DNA of 64,000 bases from CAVSWT01 sp963731745 (GCA_963731745.1 CAVSWT010000010.1:496001-560000); one strand, 5' to 3'; positions 28,401-38,100 are shown, counted from the stretch's first letter. Program-made: numbers and translations. The notes: generated by a model from the letters alone, not told the origin.

Positions 28401-28696
28401 AATCCATTTTTATCTTCATACATGGCAGTTACTGTATTATCCGAAATAGACGAGGAATCTAATATATTGTGAGTGTAAACTGTGAAACTATATCCATCAT
28501 ATTTATTTAATCCGTTTCCGGTTCCAAACCACATAAAACCTTCAACGTCTTGTAAAATTGAAAATATCGTGCTTTGTGAAAGCCCATTCTCAATTTTAAT
28601 TTGCTCAATTTGATATTCTGAGGGTTTACAAATACACTGCATCGAAACCAAAATGACGAACAATAAAATGATTATAAATTTGTATTGATATTTCAT
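25439..28696 (-). CDS. Two-component sensor histidine kinase with 14-repeat periplasmic beta-propeller
   Basis: Transmembrane sensor. 1085 residues: signal peptide (1-24); 14 propeller repeats of the type EDxxGxxWIGTxGGGLxKFDxx, enough for two seven-bladed propellers; Y_Y_Y domain (about 730-810, ending SPGKYLFRVKGSNNDNLWN); one transmembrane helix (WWFIMLCFIAAWAIVYYL); HisKA_3 dimerisation domain with phospho-His in AADLHDNIGSGLTEIS (about 885); and an HATPase domain with NNSIKHSKC and DNGIGINSERYYFGNGMKNI. This is the classical architecture of Bacteroidota polysaccharide-type sensors without a fused regulator; the LuxR regulator is encoded separately just downstream. Ligand unknown. Confidence 0.95.
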   Translation of the reverse strand: MKYQYKFIIILLFVILVSMQCICKPSEYQIEQIKIENGLSQSTIFSILQDVEGFMWFGTGNGLNKYDGYSFTVYTHNILDSSSISDNTVTAMYEDKNGFIWMGTINGVLNKFDRKTGTFQKFYIDRKVDDKNSFVNEEYYEYPLSFSRNNNCTITSIAEDEEGFLWIGTWGKGIIKFDKNTNSPQYFYSDENNTSSLSYNRVTKILVDSQGDMWVGTFGGGLDKMIKNEDIKRIKNAKSNSLQFEHFRNDVNNKFSLSDNKIISLYEDKFNSIWIGTYEGGLNKLSNEQKSLKPKSARFLKYFYDKRDRYSLSNNTVMAITGGKNGELWVGTFGGGLDRYDYANEKFIRFIHDPNNLNSIGDNDVLSLLEDKSGILWIGSHLGEGISKLSFNAVKFDRISPATEKNKGLSDNVVWAIYNDTTNYFWVGTYRGGLDRINKKNNEVKVYQHNSNNPNSLSDNHVRAIEKDANGNLWIGTYSGGLDKFDIKNNKFYNYKRSANPNSISANQIQSIYIDKNSNFWIGTFGGGLNTFNQNSIKNNSIKFKKYIHDQDDKYSLSDNRVYAIYEDTQGYIWVGTFGGGLNKFDKKRELFFHYTNRTGDNQSLSDNRVLTIYEDKKHNLWIGTYGGGLNKFDKKNEIFKRYSHATGLSANIIYGIVEDDNDNLWLSTDNGIFKFNIDSEKFVNYDLKDGLQSLEFSGGAYAKGPNGYIYFGGINGLNFFHPDSIFENTFVPPIVITSIKVLNQSLKGEKKELVLSHDKNFITFEFASLDYTNSIDNHYMYKLDGLDKDWQIVDATMRMANYTDLSPGKYLFRVKGSNNDNLWNNEGAQIQITILPPFWTTWWFIMLCFIAAWAIVYYLSTLKYRNLLSMEKLKTRLAADLHDNIGSGLTEISILSELASKDVHLFPDRSSQELKTISDISRQLIDGMSDIVWIVNPKRDSLYDLLVRLKDSYNDILASLGIAFKTNNIDNLKDIKLPIDIKQNLYLIFKEGINNSIKHSKCSKISLEANVRGDILELSLRDNGIGINSERYYFGNGMKNIETRALSIGGKLKWKSTSEGTVIRFVGKIGKIQKIRTILNKKAV

Positions 28697-28799
28697 CGGG
28701 TAAAACTATTATTGCTTGTTACCTTTATTTTACAAAAGATTATTATTTTTAACAACTACTTAATTAAGCAGGTATTAGAACTAAATAAATTTGTTCCGC

Positions 28800-29735
28800 A
28801 TGAAAACTGAAGATTATTTTAACACAATTGAAACTCCCCTCTCAATTATTCATGATGAATTATTGGATGATAGAAAAGTAAATCTATTCATAAAAAGAGC
28901 AGATTTAATTAGCAATGAAATTTCAGGGAATAAATGGTATAAATTAAAATATAATTTAATTGAAGCAGAAAAACGTGGATTCAAAAAAATTCTTACTTTT
29001 GGTGGAGCATACTCAAATCATATTTATGCTTCAGCGGCTGCATGTGCTTCACTCGGATTTGAATCGATTGGTATTATTCGCGGTGAAGAACATCTGCCCT
29101 TAAATCCAACACTGCGGTTTGCACAAAAGTGCGGAATGAATTTGCATTATATCAGCCGATCATCTTACCAAAATAAATATGATGTTAAAATTCTTGAAAA
29201 TTTAAAACAAAAATTTGGAAATTTTTATCTTATTCCTGAAGGAGGTTCTAATTCGCTGGCAGTTAGGGGATGCGCTGAAATAATACAATCCATTAAGGTA
29301 CCATTTGATTATGTTTGCACTCCATGCGGCACCGGTGGAACTTTAGGAGGTTTGGCAGTTGGTTTGAATGATGAAAAAAAAGCGATTGGTTTTTCTGTTT
29401 TGAAGAATTCCTCGTTTTTGGCAAAAGAAGTTGAAAGACTGATCTTAAATCTAAATGGAAGAATATATAATAATTGGGAGATAAATTTTAATTATCATTT
29501 TGGCGGTTATGCAAAATTTAATTCTGAGCTTAGCAATTTTATCAGTGAATTTTACAATCTGCATAAAATCCAATTGGAGCCAATATATACTGGAAAAATG
29601 ATGTATGGAATCTATAGCTTAATCAAAAACAATTATTTTAAAGAAGGTGAAACAATCATCGCAATACATACAGGCGGAATCCAGGGGCTTGAAGGATTAA
29701 TATCTAGAAATATGATTAAAAATAAATTTTTCTAA
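28800..29735 (+). CDS. PLP-dependent 1-aminocyclopropane-1-carboxylate deaminase / D-cysteine desulfhydrase family
   Basis: Fold-type II PLP enzyme, cytoplasmic; family members deaminate D-cysteine or ACC. 311 residues from the ATG at 28800; an in-frame TTG nine bases earlier is less likely. The PLP lysine is in SGNKWYKLKYN (about residue 45), with the conserved FGGAYSNHIYA loop, and the phosphate-binding glycines are in CGTGGTLGGLA. Substrate cannot be assigned from sequence; D-cysteine desulfhydrase is common in this branch. It is the lone plus-strand gene between minus-strand units and overlaps the convergent gene at the stop codons. Confidence 0.85.
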   Translation: MKTEDYFNTIETPLSIIHDELLDDRKVNLFIKRADLISNEISGNKWYKLKYNLIEAEKRGFKKILTFGGAYSNHIYASAAACASLGFESIGIIRGEEHLPLNPTLRFAQKCGMNLHYISRSSYQNKYDVKILENLKQKFGNFYLIPEGGSNSLAVRGCAEIIQSIKVPFDYVCTPCGTGGTLGGLAVGLNDEKKAIGFSVLKNSSFLAKEVERLILNLNGRIYNNWEINFNYHFGGYAKFNSELSNFISEFYNLHKIQLEPIYTGKMMYGIYSLIKNNYFKEGETIIAIHTGGIQGLEGLISRNMIKNKFF

Positions 29736-31654
29736 TTTTTTTCTTCTTTAACAAGAACCACTTGAGTTCTATCTGCTTTTACAATTTCAGTAAAAAAGTT
29801 TTTATACTCATCATAATTTTCGGCTGGAATTTCATACGAGTCTATTTTTAATTTTCGTGAATATATGATTTCCCCTGCTTTTCCTGGCATTGTTTTCTCA
29901 GTAAAGCTACCAAAAGATGATTGCAGATTTAACTCAGATGGAAGTGATTCAATCTTATAACCTTCCGGCAGAACGTAAGAAACAGAATCAATATCCAAGT
30001 AAGGATAGTAGAATCGTTTCGGCGATAATTTTTGCTTTACCGTTCTAGGTACATAGCTTCTTCTTTCCATTAAATTTGGATTAAAGAAAATTCGTTTGCC
30101 AGATTTAGTTGCATATTTTAGAATGCTAAAATTACCGGAAAAAGAAATTTCTTTTTCATCTTTTGTAAATGCTGAATTATTTATTCTTATATCAGGTACC
30201 TCGAATAAATTTTTAATCCACTCTTCCTTCTCTTTAGGTGTTTCAGTTATCGCTACCGATCTAACATAATCCTGCTGATCACCTGTCCACTTTATTTCAG
30301 CTTCAACTGCTGCATAGCCATTTAAAAGCGATACATTAATTTTTTTCATTTGGGTATTTAGCTCTGCCTTACTACAGGGAGTTCTAACAATAGTTCCTCC
30401 ATCTGATGTAAGAAGCAAAGCATTTCTATTCTCAATTTCAGATTCAATACTGCCTGGCTCCCTTAATTGACTGGTACATTCTAACCACATTGTATCTTTT
30501 TCCATTGGAACGCAGACGACAACATGATTAAATTGATTGCTTGGAAACTCTGTGATAAGCGGTATGCTTGAATGGCCGGCATATATTAGAACCGGATATG
30601 CTTTTATATTCACAACTTTTAGTATTGAAACCATATAATTGGATAAAGCCTTACAATCACCATAACCATGAGAATGAACATATGATGCTCTTAAAGGCTG
30701 CCACCCACCTATACCCAACTGAATACTAACATAACGCGTTTTTGCCTGCATATATTTGTATAGTTTTTTGATTTGAGTTTCTACAATATCCTCAGAACTT
30801 ATTTGAGCCAAGATGTCTTTTTGTGCCGATTCAGGGAGTAGATCTCTGGATTTGTATAAGTCATAAGCCCATTTTCCAAAATCCTTCCAGGAACTCATGT
30901 TACCTTTGAAATCTTCAATCACAAAATTAGCAGGAGCTATTTTTACAATAGCAGCTACATCTTCAATGTCGTCTACGTAAACATCGCTGGATAATTTTTG
31001 CTGGTTTTTAGCTTCCCAAAAATATGATTTTGAATCATCCAAATTTTTGACTTTAGGTTGTAGTGAGTCGGAGTTTGTCCAATAACGAAGAGACTGATCG
31101 CCAGGTATCAAAACTTCAAAACTGCTATATTCAACAGGCTCAATTGAATTACGGGATGTCCAATCAGGCCATTGTAAGTATCCATCAAATGACATTTCAT
31201 ATTTATATTCAATTGTATAAGGAAATCTATCATAGAAGAGTTCAGCAACTTTTACACGGTCATCCTCATATAAAGAATAACCTGCAACTGCGCTGTAATC
31301 ATCAACATCTTCTTTTTCCAAAGTTCTAATTTCTTCACCTTTTGCATCATAAATAGTTCCGTCAAGATCTTCAATTGATCTAAACTTATCGTAATCAAGA
31401 ACTAATCTTCCATATTTTTTTTCAGTAGGTCTGAACAGTGTGACTGCATAAGTAACAGCTAGCGTGGCATTCTGTTCATCTTTAACTTCAAATTTTTGGA
31501 TATCTTTCCTGATAACAACATCTGCATCCTTAAGCAGCTCAAAAGGGATATTTGTTATGTCGTACTCATTTATTTCTTCATTAGATTTACTCGAAGAAAT
31601 AGCAAACTCAGTCAGTACAAAAAAGATGCTTATGATAAAATAAATTTTATTCAT
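29732..31654 (-). CDS. DUF3857 / transglutaminase-like secreted protein (catalytic residues present)
   Basis: Probably periplasmic or outer-membrane-associated; function unknown. 640 residues: signal peptide 1-20, DUF3857 beta domain (about 40-250, KKYGRLVLDYDKF, FPYTIEYKYEMS), then a transglutaminase core with the nucleophile Cys in HGYGDCKALSNYMV (about residue 335) and His in FPSNQFNHVVVCV, followed by a C-terminal beta-rich domain. The third acidic member is less clear (MWLECTS). It overlaps the upstream paralog by eight bases, so both are translated from one mRNA. Confidence 0.85.
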   Translation of the reverse strand: MNKIYFIISIFFVLTEFAISSSKSNEEINEYDITNIPFELLKDADVVIRKDIQKFEVKDEQNATLAVTYAVTLFRPTEKKYGRLVLDYDKFRSIEDLDGTIYDAKGEEIRTLEKEDVDDYSAVAGYSLYEDDRVKVAELFYDRFPYTIEYKYEMSFDGYLQWPDWTSRNSIEPVEYSSFEVLIPGDQSLRYWTNSDSLQPKVKNLDDSKSYFWEAKNQQKLSSDVYVDDIEDVAAIVKIAPANFVIEDFKGNMSSWKDFGKWAYDLYKSRDLLPESAQKDILAQISSEDIVETQIKKLYKYMQAKTRYVSIQLGIGGWQPLRASYVHSHGYGDCKALSNYMVSILKVVNIKAYPVLIYAGHSSIPLITEFPSNQFNHVVVCVPMEKDTMWLECTSQLREPGSIESEIENRNALLLTSDGGTIVRTPCSKAELNTQMKKINVSLLNGYAAVEAEIKWTGDQQDYVRSVAITETPKEKEEWIKNLFEVPDIRINNSAFTKDEKEISFSGNFSILKYATKSGKRIFFNPNLMERRSYVPRTVKQKLSPKRFYYPYLDIDSVSYVLPEGYKIESLPSELNLQSSFGSFTEKTMPGKAGEIIYSRKLKIDSYEIPAENYDEYKNFFTEIVKADRTQVVLVKEEKN

Positions 31655-33689
31655 TATTCCCTATTACATTATCTTTAATATTGGTTTGTGAATTTTTGGG
31701 AACGCCTGCTTTAGGGCCTAAAACAATCTGCTCAGATTCCAGATTCACAATATTAGTATAGAAGGCTTTTAACTGAGAATAATAATTAGCGGGTATTATC
31801 GAAGATTTAATTTCCATTTTAGTTATTATTTGAAGCCTCTTATCTTCTATACCTGATACACGGCTAAAAGTGGCATAGTTACCAACTAATATTTGTTTGT
31901 TTTCCAAATTTTCTTTTAATTCATACCCTTTTGGAATATTAATATCAACAACGCTTACGTCTCCATTCTGAAATCCATAATCGATTGCAAATTTTCTAAC
32001 TTTTGATTTAAAGGGATTTTCTTTCAATCGATGAACGAGGTATGGATTTATATAAATAAAATCTCCATTTTTTTGTGCATAACTATCAGATTGTATATAA
32101 GCCTTAAGCATTAGGTAAGCTTCAAGACTATCTTTATTTTCAATAATTACAGAATCGATTGCCAATCCTTTACTATTTGTATTTAATAGTTCTTCAGCTA
32201 TCTCAATATCTTTCTTTTTGCCCAGATCATTTCTTATTGAAAGGCTATTATATTCACCATATGAATCCTCAAGTCTTCCCGTTATCGTACCATCTTCATG
32301 AGCATCTATAACTGTCAGCGAATAATCAATATTTTTCTTATCGGAAATTACAGTTAACCATTCTTCAACATCAGGTTTAATAATCAAGCCTCTTGTATTC
32401 AAAACTTTACTTGGTAATAAATCGAAAGGACGCAATGGATTAGTGGCGTCAACTAAATATGTTGTTGAATCTATTTTTACTTGAGAAATAACATAATTAA
32501 ATTGATTTACCATGGGATACATAACTTGAATTTTTCCGTTATCTCTAGTGCTTAAAATTACTGGATAAGCTTCAATATTAGCACTCTTCAATAATGAAAG
32601 GAATAAAAAAGTAATTTCTGCACTATTACCTTTTTTATATTCTAAAACATCATCAACATCTTGCTCCTTAAAAAATCTATCCCTGCCATTCCACACAATT
32701 GATTTTGAAACCCAATTATGGATTGCTTTCATTTTATCTAAAGGATTTGTTAAACCTTTCGTAATAGATTTTTCCAAATCTTCTACATCTCCGGTTACAT
32801 CAATTGCATCTCCAAAATTATCTGAATCTAAGAGCTCTTCAACTAAATTTTTCCAATCAGTAAAAAATCTTCTTTGAACTCCGTTCGCAAAAGCATATCC
32901 AGATAATTGTATCTGAAGTTCATTTGCATAATCATTTAAGGTAGTGATAAATGGTTCATCTCTAAGTGCAGGAATATCTTTAACAGCTACATCTACATCC
33001 CAGCATTTAGCTATTTGTGTACCTAATAATGACGAAGCAGTTCCTGAGAAAGTTTGATTAACTTCCTTAGCTTCATCGATAGCCCAGCTTTCATATCCCA
33101 GTTTTACGAAAGAATATCCAAGCGCTCTTGGGAAACAAAATTTATATTCACTCCATCTTACCGGTTCATTTTTTTGAAATGTCCAATCTTTTACATTATA
33201 CAATTGGGTTGAAACTATTTTATAACGAACTTCAATTACACATCCGGGTTTTAATGCTGGCAGCGTAAATTTATAATAAGTTACATTATCAGTAACTCTA
33301 TCTTCAAAAACTTCATCATCATCAAATTCAGTTTTAACAATTTCATTTTTATCATTTAATGAATATGTGTATCCCTCAACTTCGACGAATCTTTCATCTC
33401 CATTTGAAGTTCGAACACCAATAGAATAAGTTCCCCAATCAAATCCCTTTTGAGTAAATATTTTTACACGCTGATGTCGGGTAAATACAATATCCAGATC
33501 ATCATTAAATTTAGATTCCCCTAAATCATAAAGTATTAATGCAGAAGCATTCGTATCCGGCGGATATGATGTCATTTCGAGATCTGATTTAGGCACTTCG
33601 CCCCATTCAAGTTTGGGTGCTTGAGAGAAAAGTTTGGTTGAAAATAAACCTAATAATAGGATGAAAAATATTGATGTTTTTACGTTCAT
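31647..33689 (-). CDS. DUF3857 / transglutaminase-fold protein lacking catalytic Cys and His
   Basis: Paralog of the downstream gene. 680 residues from the ATG at 33689, chosen because AGGGGAAGTC sits directly upstream and the sequence then begins with a signal peptide (MNVKTSIFFILLLGLFS); a longer in-frame extension lacks both. A DUF3857 domain is followed by a transglutaminase fold in which the Cys position reads KKGNSAEITFLF (Ser) and the His position reads QFNYVISQV (Tyr), while an Asp is kept in YLVDATNPL. It is therefore probably non-enzymatic, perhaps a partner of the active copy. Confidence 0.82.
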   Translation of the reverse strand: MNVKTSIFFILLLGLFSTKLFSQAPKLEWGEVPKSDLEMTSYPPDTNASALILYDLGESKFNDDLDIVFTRHQRVKIFTQKGFDWGTYSIGVRTSNGDERFVEVEGYTYSLNDKNEIVKTEFDDDEVFEDRVTDNVTYYKFTLPALKPGCVIEVRYKIVSTQLYNVKDWTFQKNEPVRWSEYKFCFPRALGYSFVKLGYESWAIDEAKEVNQTFSGTASSLLGTQIAKCWDVDVAVKDIPALRDEPFITTLNDYANELQIQLSGYAFANGVQRRFFTDWKNLVEELLDSDNFGDAIDVTGDVEDLEKSITKGLTNPLDKMKAIHNWVSKSIVWNGRDRFFKEQDVDDVLEYKKGNSAEITFLFLSLLKSANIEAYPVILSTRDNGKIQVMYPMVNQFNYVISQVKIDSTTYLVDATNPLRPFDLLPSKVLNTRGLIIKPDVEEWLTVISDKKNIDYSLTVIDAHEDGTITGRLEDSYGEYNSLSIRNDLGKKKDIEIAEELLNTNSKGLAIDSVIIENKDSLEAYLMLKAYIQSDSYAQKNGDFIYINPYLVHRLKENPFKSKVRKFAIDYGFQNGDVSVVDINIPKGYELKENLENKQILVGNYATFSRVSGIEDKRLQIITKMEIKSSIIPANYYSQLKAFYTNIVNLESEQIVLGPKAGVPKNSQTNIKDNVIGNNE

Positions 33690-33808
33690 GACTTCCCCTA
33701 TTTGGTTGGAAACAAAATTATTTATACGGAAAATAAGTTTTGAACAAATAAAAATCAATCAGGAAATCATTTATTTTAATAATTTTATTCGTACAAATTA
33801 ATGCCTGA

Positions 33809-33822
33809 AAAATGCGCATTTT
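33809..33822. promoter_or_regulatory. Perfect 14-bp palindrome, operator candidate
   Basis: AAAATGCGCATTTT is its own exact reverse complement and has a GC core in an otherwise AT-rich divergent promoter region. This is the pattern of a dimeric repressor or activator site. Which protein would bind it cannot be read from the sequence. Confidence 0.35.
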
Positions 33823-33857
33823 GTTCTAATGAAAGATGAGAATCATAGGAGGAGCTA

Positions 33858-33896
33858 ATGTATTATATTTTTAATAATTTAATTCGATTTCGTTAA
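33858..33896 (+). CDS. Possible 12-residue leader peptide
   Basis: ATG at 33858 is preceded by AGGAGGAGCTA, close to a perfect Shine-Dalgarno sequence, and the frame MYYIFNNLIRFR ends at TAA 33896. The unusually strong binding site is the only reason to list it; a chance occurrence is quite possible. Confidence 0.15.
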   Translation: MYYIFNNLIRFR

Positions 33897-34023
33897 TCAT
33901 TCTGTTAAAAGAAAGTGTTATAAAGTTTTAATTTTTATTATTGATATTAAAAAAAAAGTATTATATTCATACCTGTACTCCCAGTCACATTTACTATTTT
34001 CTAATAATTTTGGAATAAATTAT

Positions 34024-34440
34024 ATGACATCTAATATCAACTTGGAGATTAAGCTGCCAAATGTGCCAAACATAGAATTGGTTGCTATCGAAGGTCTGCA
34101 AATTATGGGAGGTTATCTTGGTATTTCCGATGACAAAATTGGCGAAGCAAAAATTATTGTTACTGAAGCAATAATAAACGGACTTGAACATTCAGGCGAT
34201 AACAGCCCTTATGTTCAAGTGGAATTTACCATGGATAAAGAAAAATTAATTATCCTGGTTACTGACTTTGGCTCCGGTTTTGAGCCCGAAAGCGTTGAAG
34301 AACCGAATATTAAAAATAAAATTCATAGTTCGCATAAACGTGGATGGGGTCTCAAACTAATGAAATCCATGTCTGACGATCTGATAATTGAGTCAGGGCC
34401 CAATGGAACAAAAATTACTATAATTAAAAAATTAATCTGA
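34024..34440 (+). CDS. RsbW/SpoIIAB-like anti-sigma factor serine kinase
   Basis: GHKL-type ATP-binding switch protein; family members bind a sigma factor or phosphorylate a STAS antagonist. 138 residues. N-box Glu/Asn in EAIINGLEHS (residues 48-57), G1 box DFGSGF (81-86) and G2 region RGWGLKLMKSM (106-116) are all present. No transmembrane segment. It is followed after 14 bases by a STAS gene, the usual kinase-substrate pairing, and then by the SpoIIE phosphatase array, so it is the obvious kinase of the local partner switch. No sigma-factor gene is in the window, so its other partner is unknown. Confidence 0.88.
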   Translation: MTSNINLEIKLPNVPNIELVAIEGLQIMGGYLGISDDKIGEAKIIVTEAIINGLEHSGDNSPYVQVEFTMDKEKLIILVTDFGSGFEPESVEEPNIKNKIHSSHKRGWGLKLMKSMSDDLIIESGPNGTKITIIKKLI

Positions 34441-34454
34441 ATGGAGTTTTATTA

Positions 34455-34790
34455 ATGGTTACAGATTTTAATCTGACTTCTGAATTACATGATAAAATAC
34501 TTGTAATTAAAACCAACGGATATATAAATAATACCGGCGGTGAAAAAATTGTTCAAGAATTTGATAAACATTCGGGAATCAACAAGTTGGTGTTGAATCT
34601 TGAAAATTCAAAAGTTGTTAATTCTATCGGTATTTCTCATTTGATTGAATTAATTGAAAAATTAAATGAGTCAAATGGCAAACTTATTTTTACGAATCTT
34701 GATCCCACGGTTGAAAAGACGTTTACAATAATGGGGCTGTTTCAGTTTGCGGAAAAAGCCGATAATGTTGATTCGGTTTTAAGTAATTAA
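34455..34790 (+). CDS. STAS-domain anti-sigma factor antagonist with altered phospho-site
   Basis: Predicted partner of the upstream kinase. 111 residues, complete STAS fold (LVIKTNGYINNTGGEKIVQEF, NKLVLNLENSKVVNSIGIS, FTIMGLFQFAEKADN). At the phosphorylation loop, where family members have D-S/T-S/T-G, this protein reads N56-S57-I58-G59: one hydroxyl residue remains, the other is Ile, and the Asp is Asn. It may therefore be regulated differently from the second STAS protein at 46359. RBS GGAG lies upstream. Confidence 0.88.
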   Translation: MVTDFNLTSELHDKILVIKTNGYINNTGGEKIVQEFDKHSGINKLVLNLENSKVVNSIGISHLIELIEKLNESNGKLIFTNLDPTVEKTFTIMGLFQFAEKADNVDSVLSN

Positions 34791-35180
34791 ATCTGAACTT
34801 AATATTGATCAAATTTTCAAAAAATGATTGATTAAAATAAATCTTACCAAGTATAAACGATTCACCTATGTCTGCGTATTTACCGGTTACGTATTTGTAA
34901 ACTAACTTAACATTGAAATTGTGAAAAAGTCGGCAAGGGAAGAGTAAAATACATATACGTTAAGTTGAGAATGATTAAGCCCTCGTGTCGATAATTAAAT
35001 ATTAATTAAATAAATCTAAAATATTATAGTTAAATGTTCGACCGCAATTAATTTGTGAATAATTGGCATAAACTGTCCATTATTTTTTTAACTATAGTAA
35101 ATCCAATCTGTAAAACAAGAAAAAATAATTTAGAAGAAATTCTTCAAACTTTTATTGTCCTATTAATTTAAGAGGTAAAA
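34791..35180. other. Intergenic region upstream of the SpoIIE sensor array
   Basis: 390 bases, the longest gap in the rightward part of the window and the only one large enough for a full promoter region before the array. No gene is supported. A weak inverted repeat AACTTAAC (34904-34911) / GTTAAGTT (34959-34966) and a repeated CGTATTT are present. No known riboswitch was recognised. AAGAGGT at its end is the ribosome binding site of the first sensor. Confidence 0.4.
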
Positions 35181-38100
35181 ATGATTGTATCTAAATCATT
35201 AAAATATATAGTATTAATCTTTTTTCTTTTCATTTTCTCTACAACAGCTTTTACCCAGCAAAAATTTAATTTTGAGCATATCTCCATCCCGGATGGTTTA
35301 TCAAATACTTCTGTAAACGATATCATTCAAGATAAGTATGGTTTTTTGTGGATTGCTACTGCTGATGGATTAAACCGTTATGACGGCTATAATTTCAAAA
35401 TATATAAAAACGATCCCAGCGATAAAAACTCATTACCAAATAATTCTGTTTTCAAATCGATGATCGATCATGATGGAACACTATGGGTCTGTACAGCTGC
35501 TGGTTTTTCAAAATATAATTTGGCAAATGAAACTTTTAAAACTTTTCTGCCTGATTCGAGCAGATCCAATTCTTCATCAAATACAATTTATAACATGGTT
35601 CAAGACAGTAAAAATAGAATGTGGCTTCTAACAAATGATGGTATTTTTCAGTTCAATAAAAAAACTAATGAAATTAAAAAGCAATACACAAAAGATGGCA
35701 ACAATAAGGTAGTTACGGTAGGAATAACAGTTGCCTTATTAGAAACTTCATCCGGCGAGATTTATTCAAATCATAACTTTTTAGGATTAATTAAATATAA
35801 TGAATCAACCGGCTTATTCGAAACAGTTAATGTTGATTCAAAAAATCCTGATGTCTTTAAACAGCAGGTAATATCTAATCTTTATGAAGATAAAACCGGA
35901 AAAATTTGGATCAGTTCTCAAAACGGATTTTATAATTATAACCCTCTATCAAAAGACTTTAATGAAATAAAACTTTTCAATAAAGATCCAAAACCAGCTT
36001 TTTGGACAAATATGGTTGGGAATATAATTCAAGATGAAAATGGATTTCTTTGGATAGGGACTTCACATTATGGAATATTTCGTTACAATATGAAAACAAA
36101 TGAAATTATTCCAGTTGATCAATCAGAATTTCCAAACGGCGTTCATAATTCTGATGGGTTTTGGTATTTGTACAAAGATGAATTCGGAATTTTATGGATA
36201 GCAACTCAAAATAATGGATTGTTAAAACTAGATTTTCAAAAGGAACCATTTCGGCTTTTCACAAATCCTGTTGATATGGCAAACGCTAATAAAAACCTAT
36301 CTATTTTATCAATCTATAAAACTCCAAATGAAAAAGACCAGGTTTGGCTTGGTACTGACGATGGCTTAATCAAATATAGTTTAAAAGACAAAACATTTAA
36401 GAAATATAAAATTCCTATTAATGATTCTTCTCCAAATATTTCCATCCGAAGTATTAAACAGGGCTCTTCAAAGCAATTGTGGCTAGGGACCAACCATGGT
36501 TTAAGTATGATGGATCTTTCAAACAATACATTTACAAATTACAATTTTGATGATAATAAAAAATATGGCTATAACTATGACAACATATCTAATCTTTCAC
36601 TTGACGATTATGGAAATTTGTGGGTCTCTTCTTTTCAGTCTGGAGTTGTAAAATTTGACACTAAAAATAAAACCAAACAATATATTCCTACACATAGTAC
36701 ACGTATTTATGATTTTAATCTTATCAATACAATAGATTCTCTTTCAATTAACAATAAAGCTATAGCAAAAATAACTGAAGTTGGCGATTATCAAGATTTA
36801 AAAAAGAAATTTAACTTAAAACAACGGTCAGATATATTGATAGTTGCTGTTGGAGAAGGATTACCAACTGTAGGAATGGTTGATTTTGGTTGGCTTCAAG
36901 ATTCAAAATCAGATACCATTTGGTCTGCTTATGATTATTCAAAAACTTTTTATATAGGTGGAGATTTTAAAAATAGAATATACGCTGGCATAATAACTTT
37001 GGAAAAAGGCAGCTATACTTTAAAGTATATTTCTGATGACAGCCACTCATACGGAAAGTGGAACGCTCGGCCGCCAGCAGATTCAATGTTATGGGGAATC
37101 CAGGCCTTTAATTTAAATGGCTCAAATGTTAATTATTATAATAGCTTGATTGCTTCAAGTGAAAATCGTCCTTATATAAATTCTGAAGTAGTGAGAAAAG
37201 TTGAATACCAAAATGATGGTTCGGTGCTTATTGGGACAACCAACGGTATAGTTAAATATGATATAAGAAAAAATTCAATTGAAAATTTTCAGAACGAGAA
37301 GAAAATATTTAGTAGTTCAAATTTAAAACAAATCAATGATATTATTGTCGATAAAAACGGAGTTGCATGGGTTGGTACCAATGGAGGATTAATCAAATAT
37401 AATCAGCAAACCAATAAATTTAAAGTATTATATGATAAGGACGGATTGCCTTCTAATTACATTCAAGCAATTGAAGAAGATACTTACGGAAATTTATGGC
37501 TAAGCACACTGAACGGAATTTCAAAATTTAATAAAGATACTGAACACCCTATTTTTATTAATTACGATGTAAAAGATGGACTTCAAGGTTATTCATTTAA
37601 TGCTCGTTCATCATTCAAAAGTGAATCAGGCGATTTATTTTTTGCAGGCCAAAATGGTTTTAACACTTTTCACTCAAGCAATATTAATAAACAATTACCT
37701 AAAATTGATATAACTCAATTAAAAATTTCCAATGAAGTAGTAACTCCAGCTACAGATAATTCTCCTCTAACAAAAAGCATATTAGATACTAAAAATTTAG
37801 AATTACCATACGGACAGAATAATATTTCATTTGATTTTACGGCCATTCATTTTTCCCGGCCTGAAAAAAATCAATATGCATATATGCTTGAAGGATTTGA
37901 TAAAAAAGGCTGGATATATGATAACAGAAGATTTGCAACATATACAAATCTTCCTCCAGGTAAATATGTATTTAAAGTTAAGGGGTCAAATGGAGACGGA
38001 GTTTGGAATAATGAAGCAGCTACAATAAATATCAAGGTTCTATCTCCCTGGTGGAGAACTATTTGGGCTTACTTAGGCTATGCTCTTTGTTTCGGCTTGG

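Larger units (their letters stand above)
33690..34023. other. Divergent intergenic region with a 14-bp perfect palindrome
   Basis: 334 bases separating the leftward DUF3857 pair from the rightward anti-sigma/STAS genes, so it should contain both promoters. It holds a perfect palindrome (33809-33822) and a 13-codon frame with a consensus ribosome binding site (33858-33896). The rest is AT-rich with no recognised motif. Confidence 0.4.

Noticed and set aside
34005..34012. TAATTTTG, a -7-like element just before the RsbW-like gene
   Set aside because: Only about 12 bases from the start codon and without a -33 partner, so a leader would be very short; not convincing.
34791..35180. Riboswitch in the long leader before the first array sensor
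   Set aside because: No known aptamer pattern was recognised; only a weak 8-bp inverted repeat is present.
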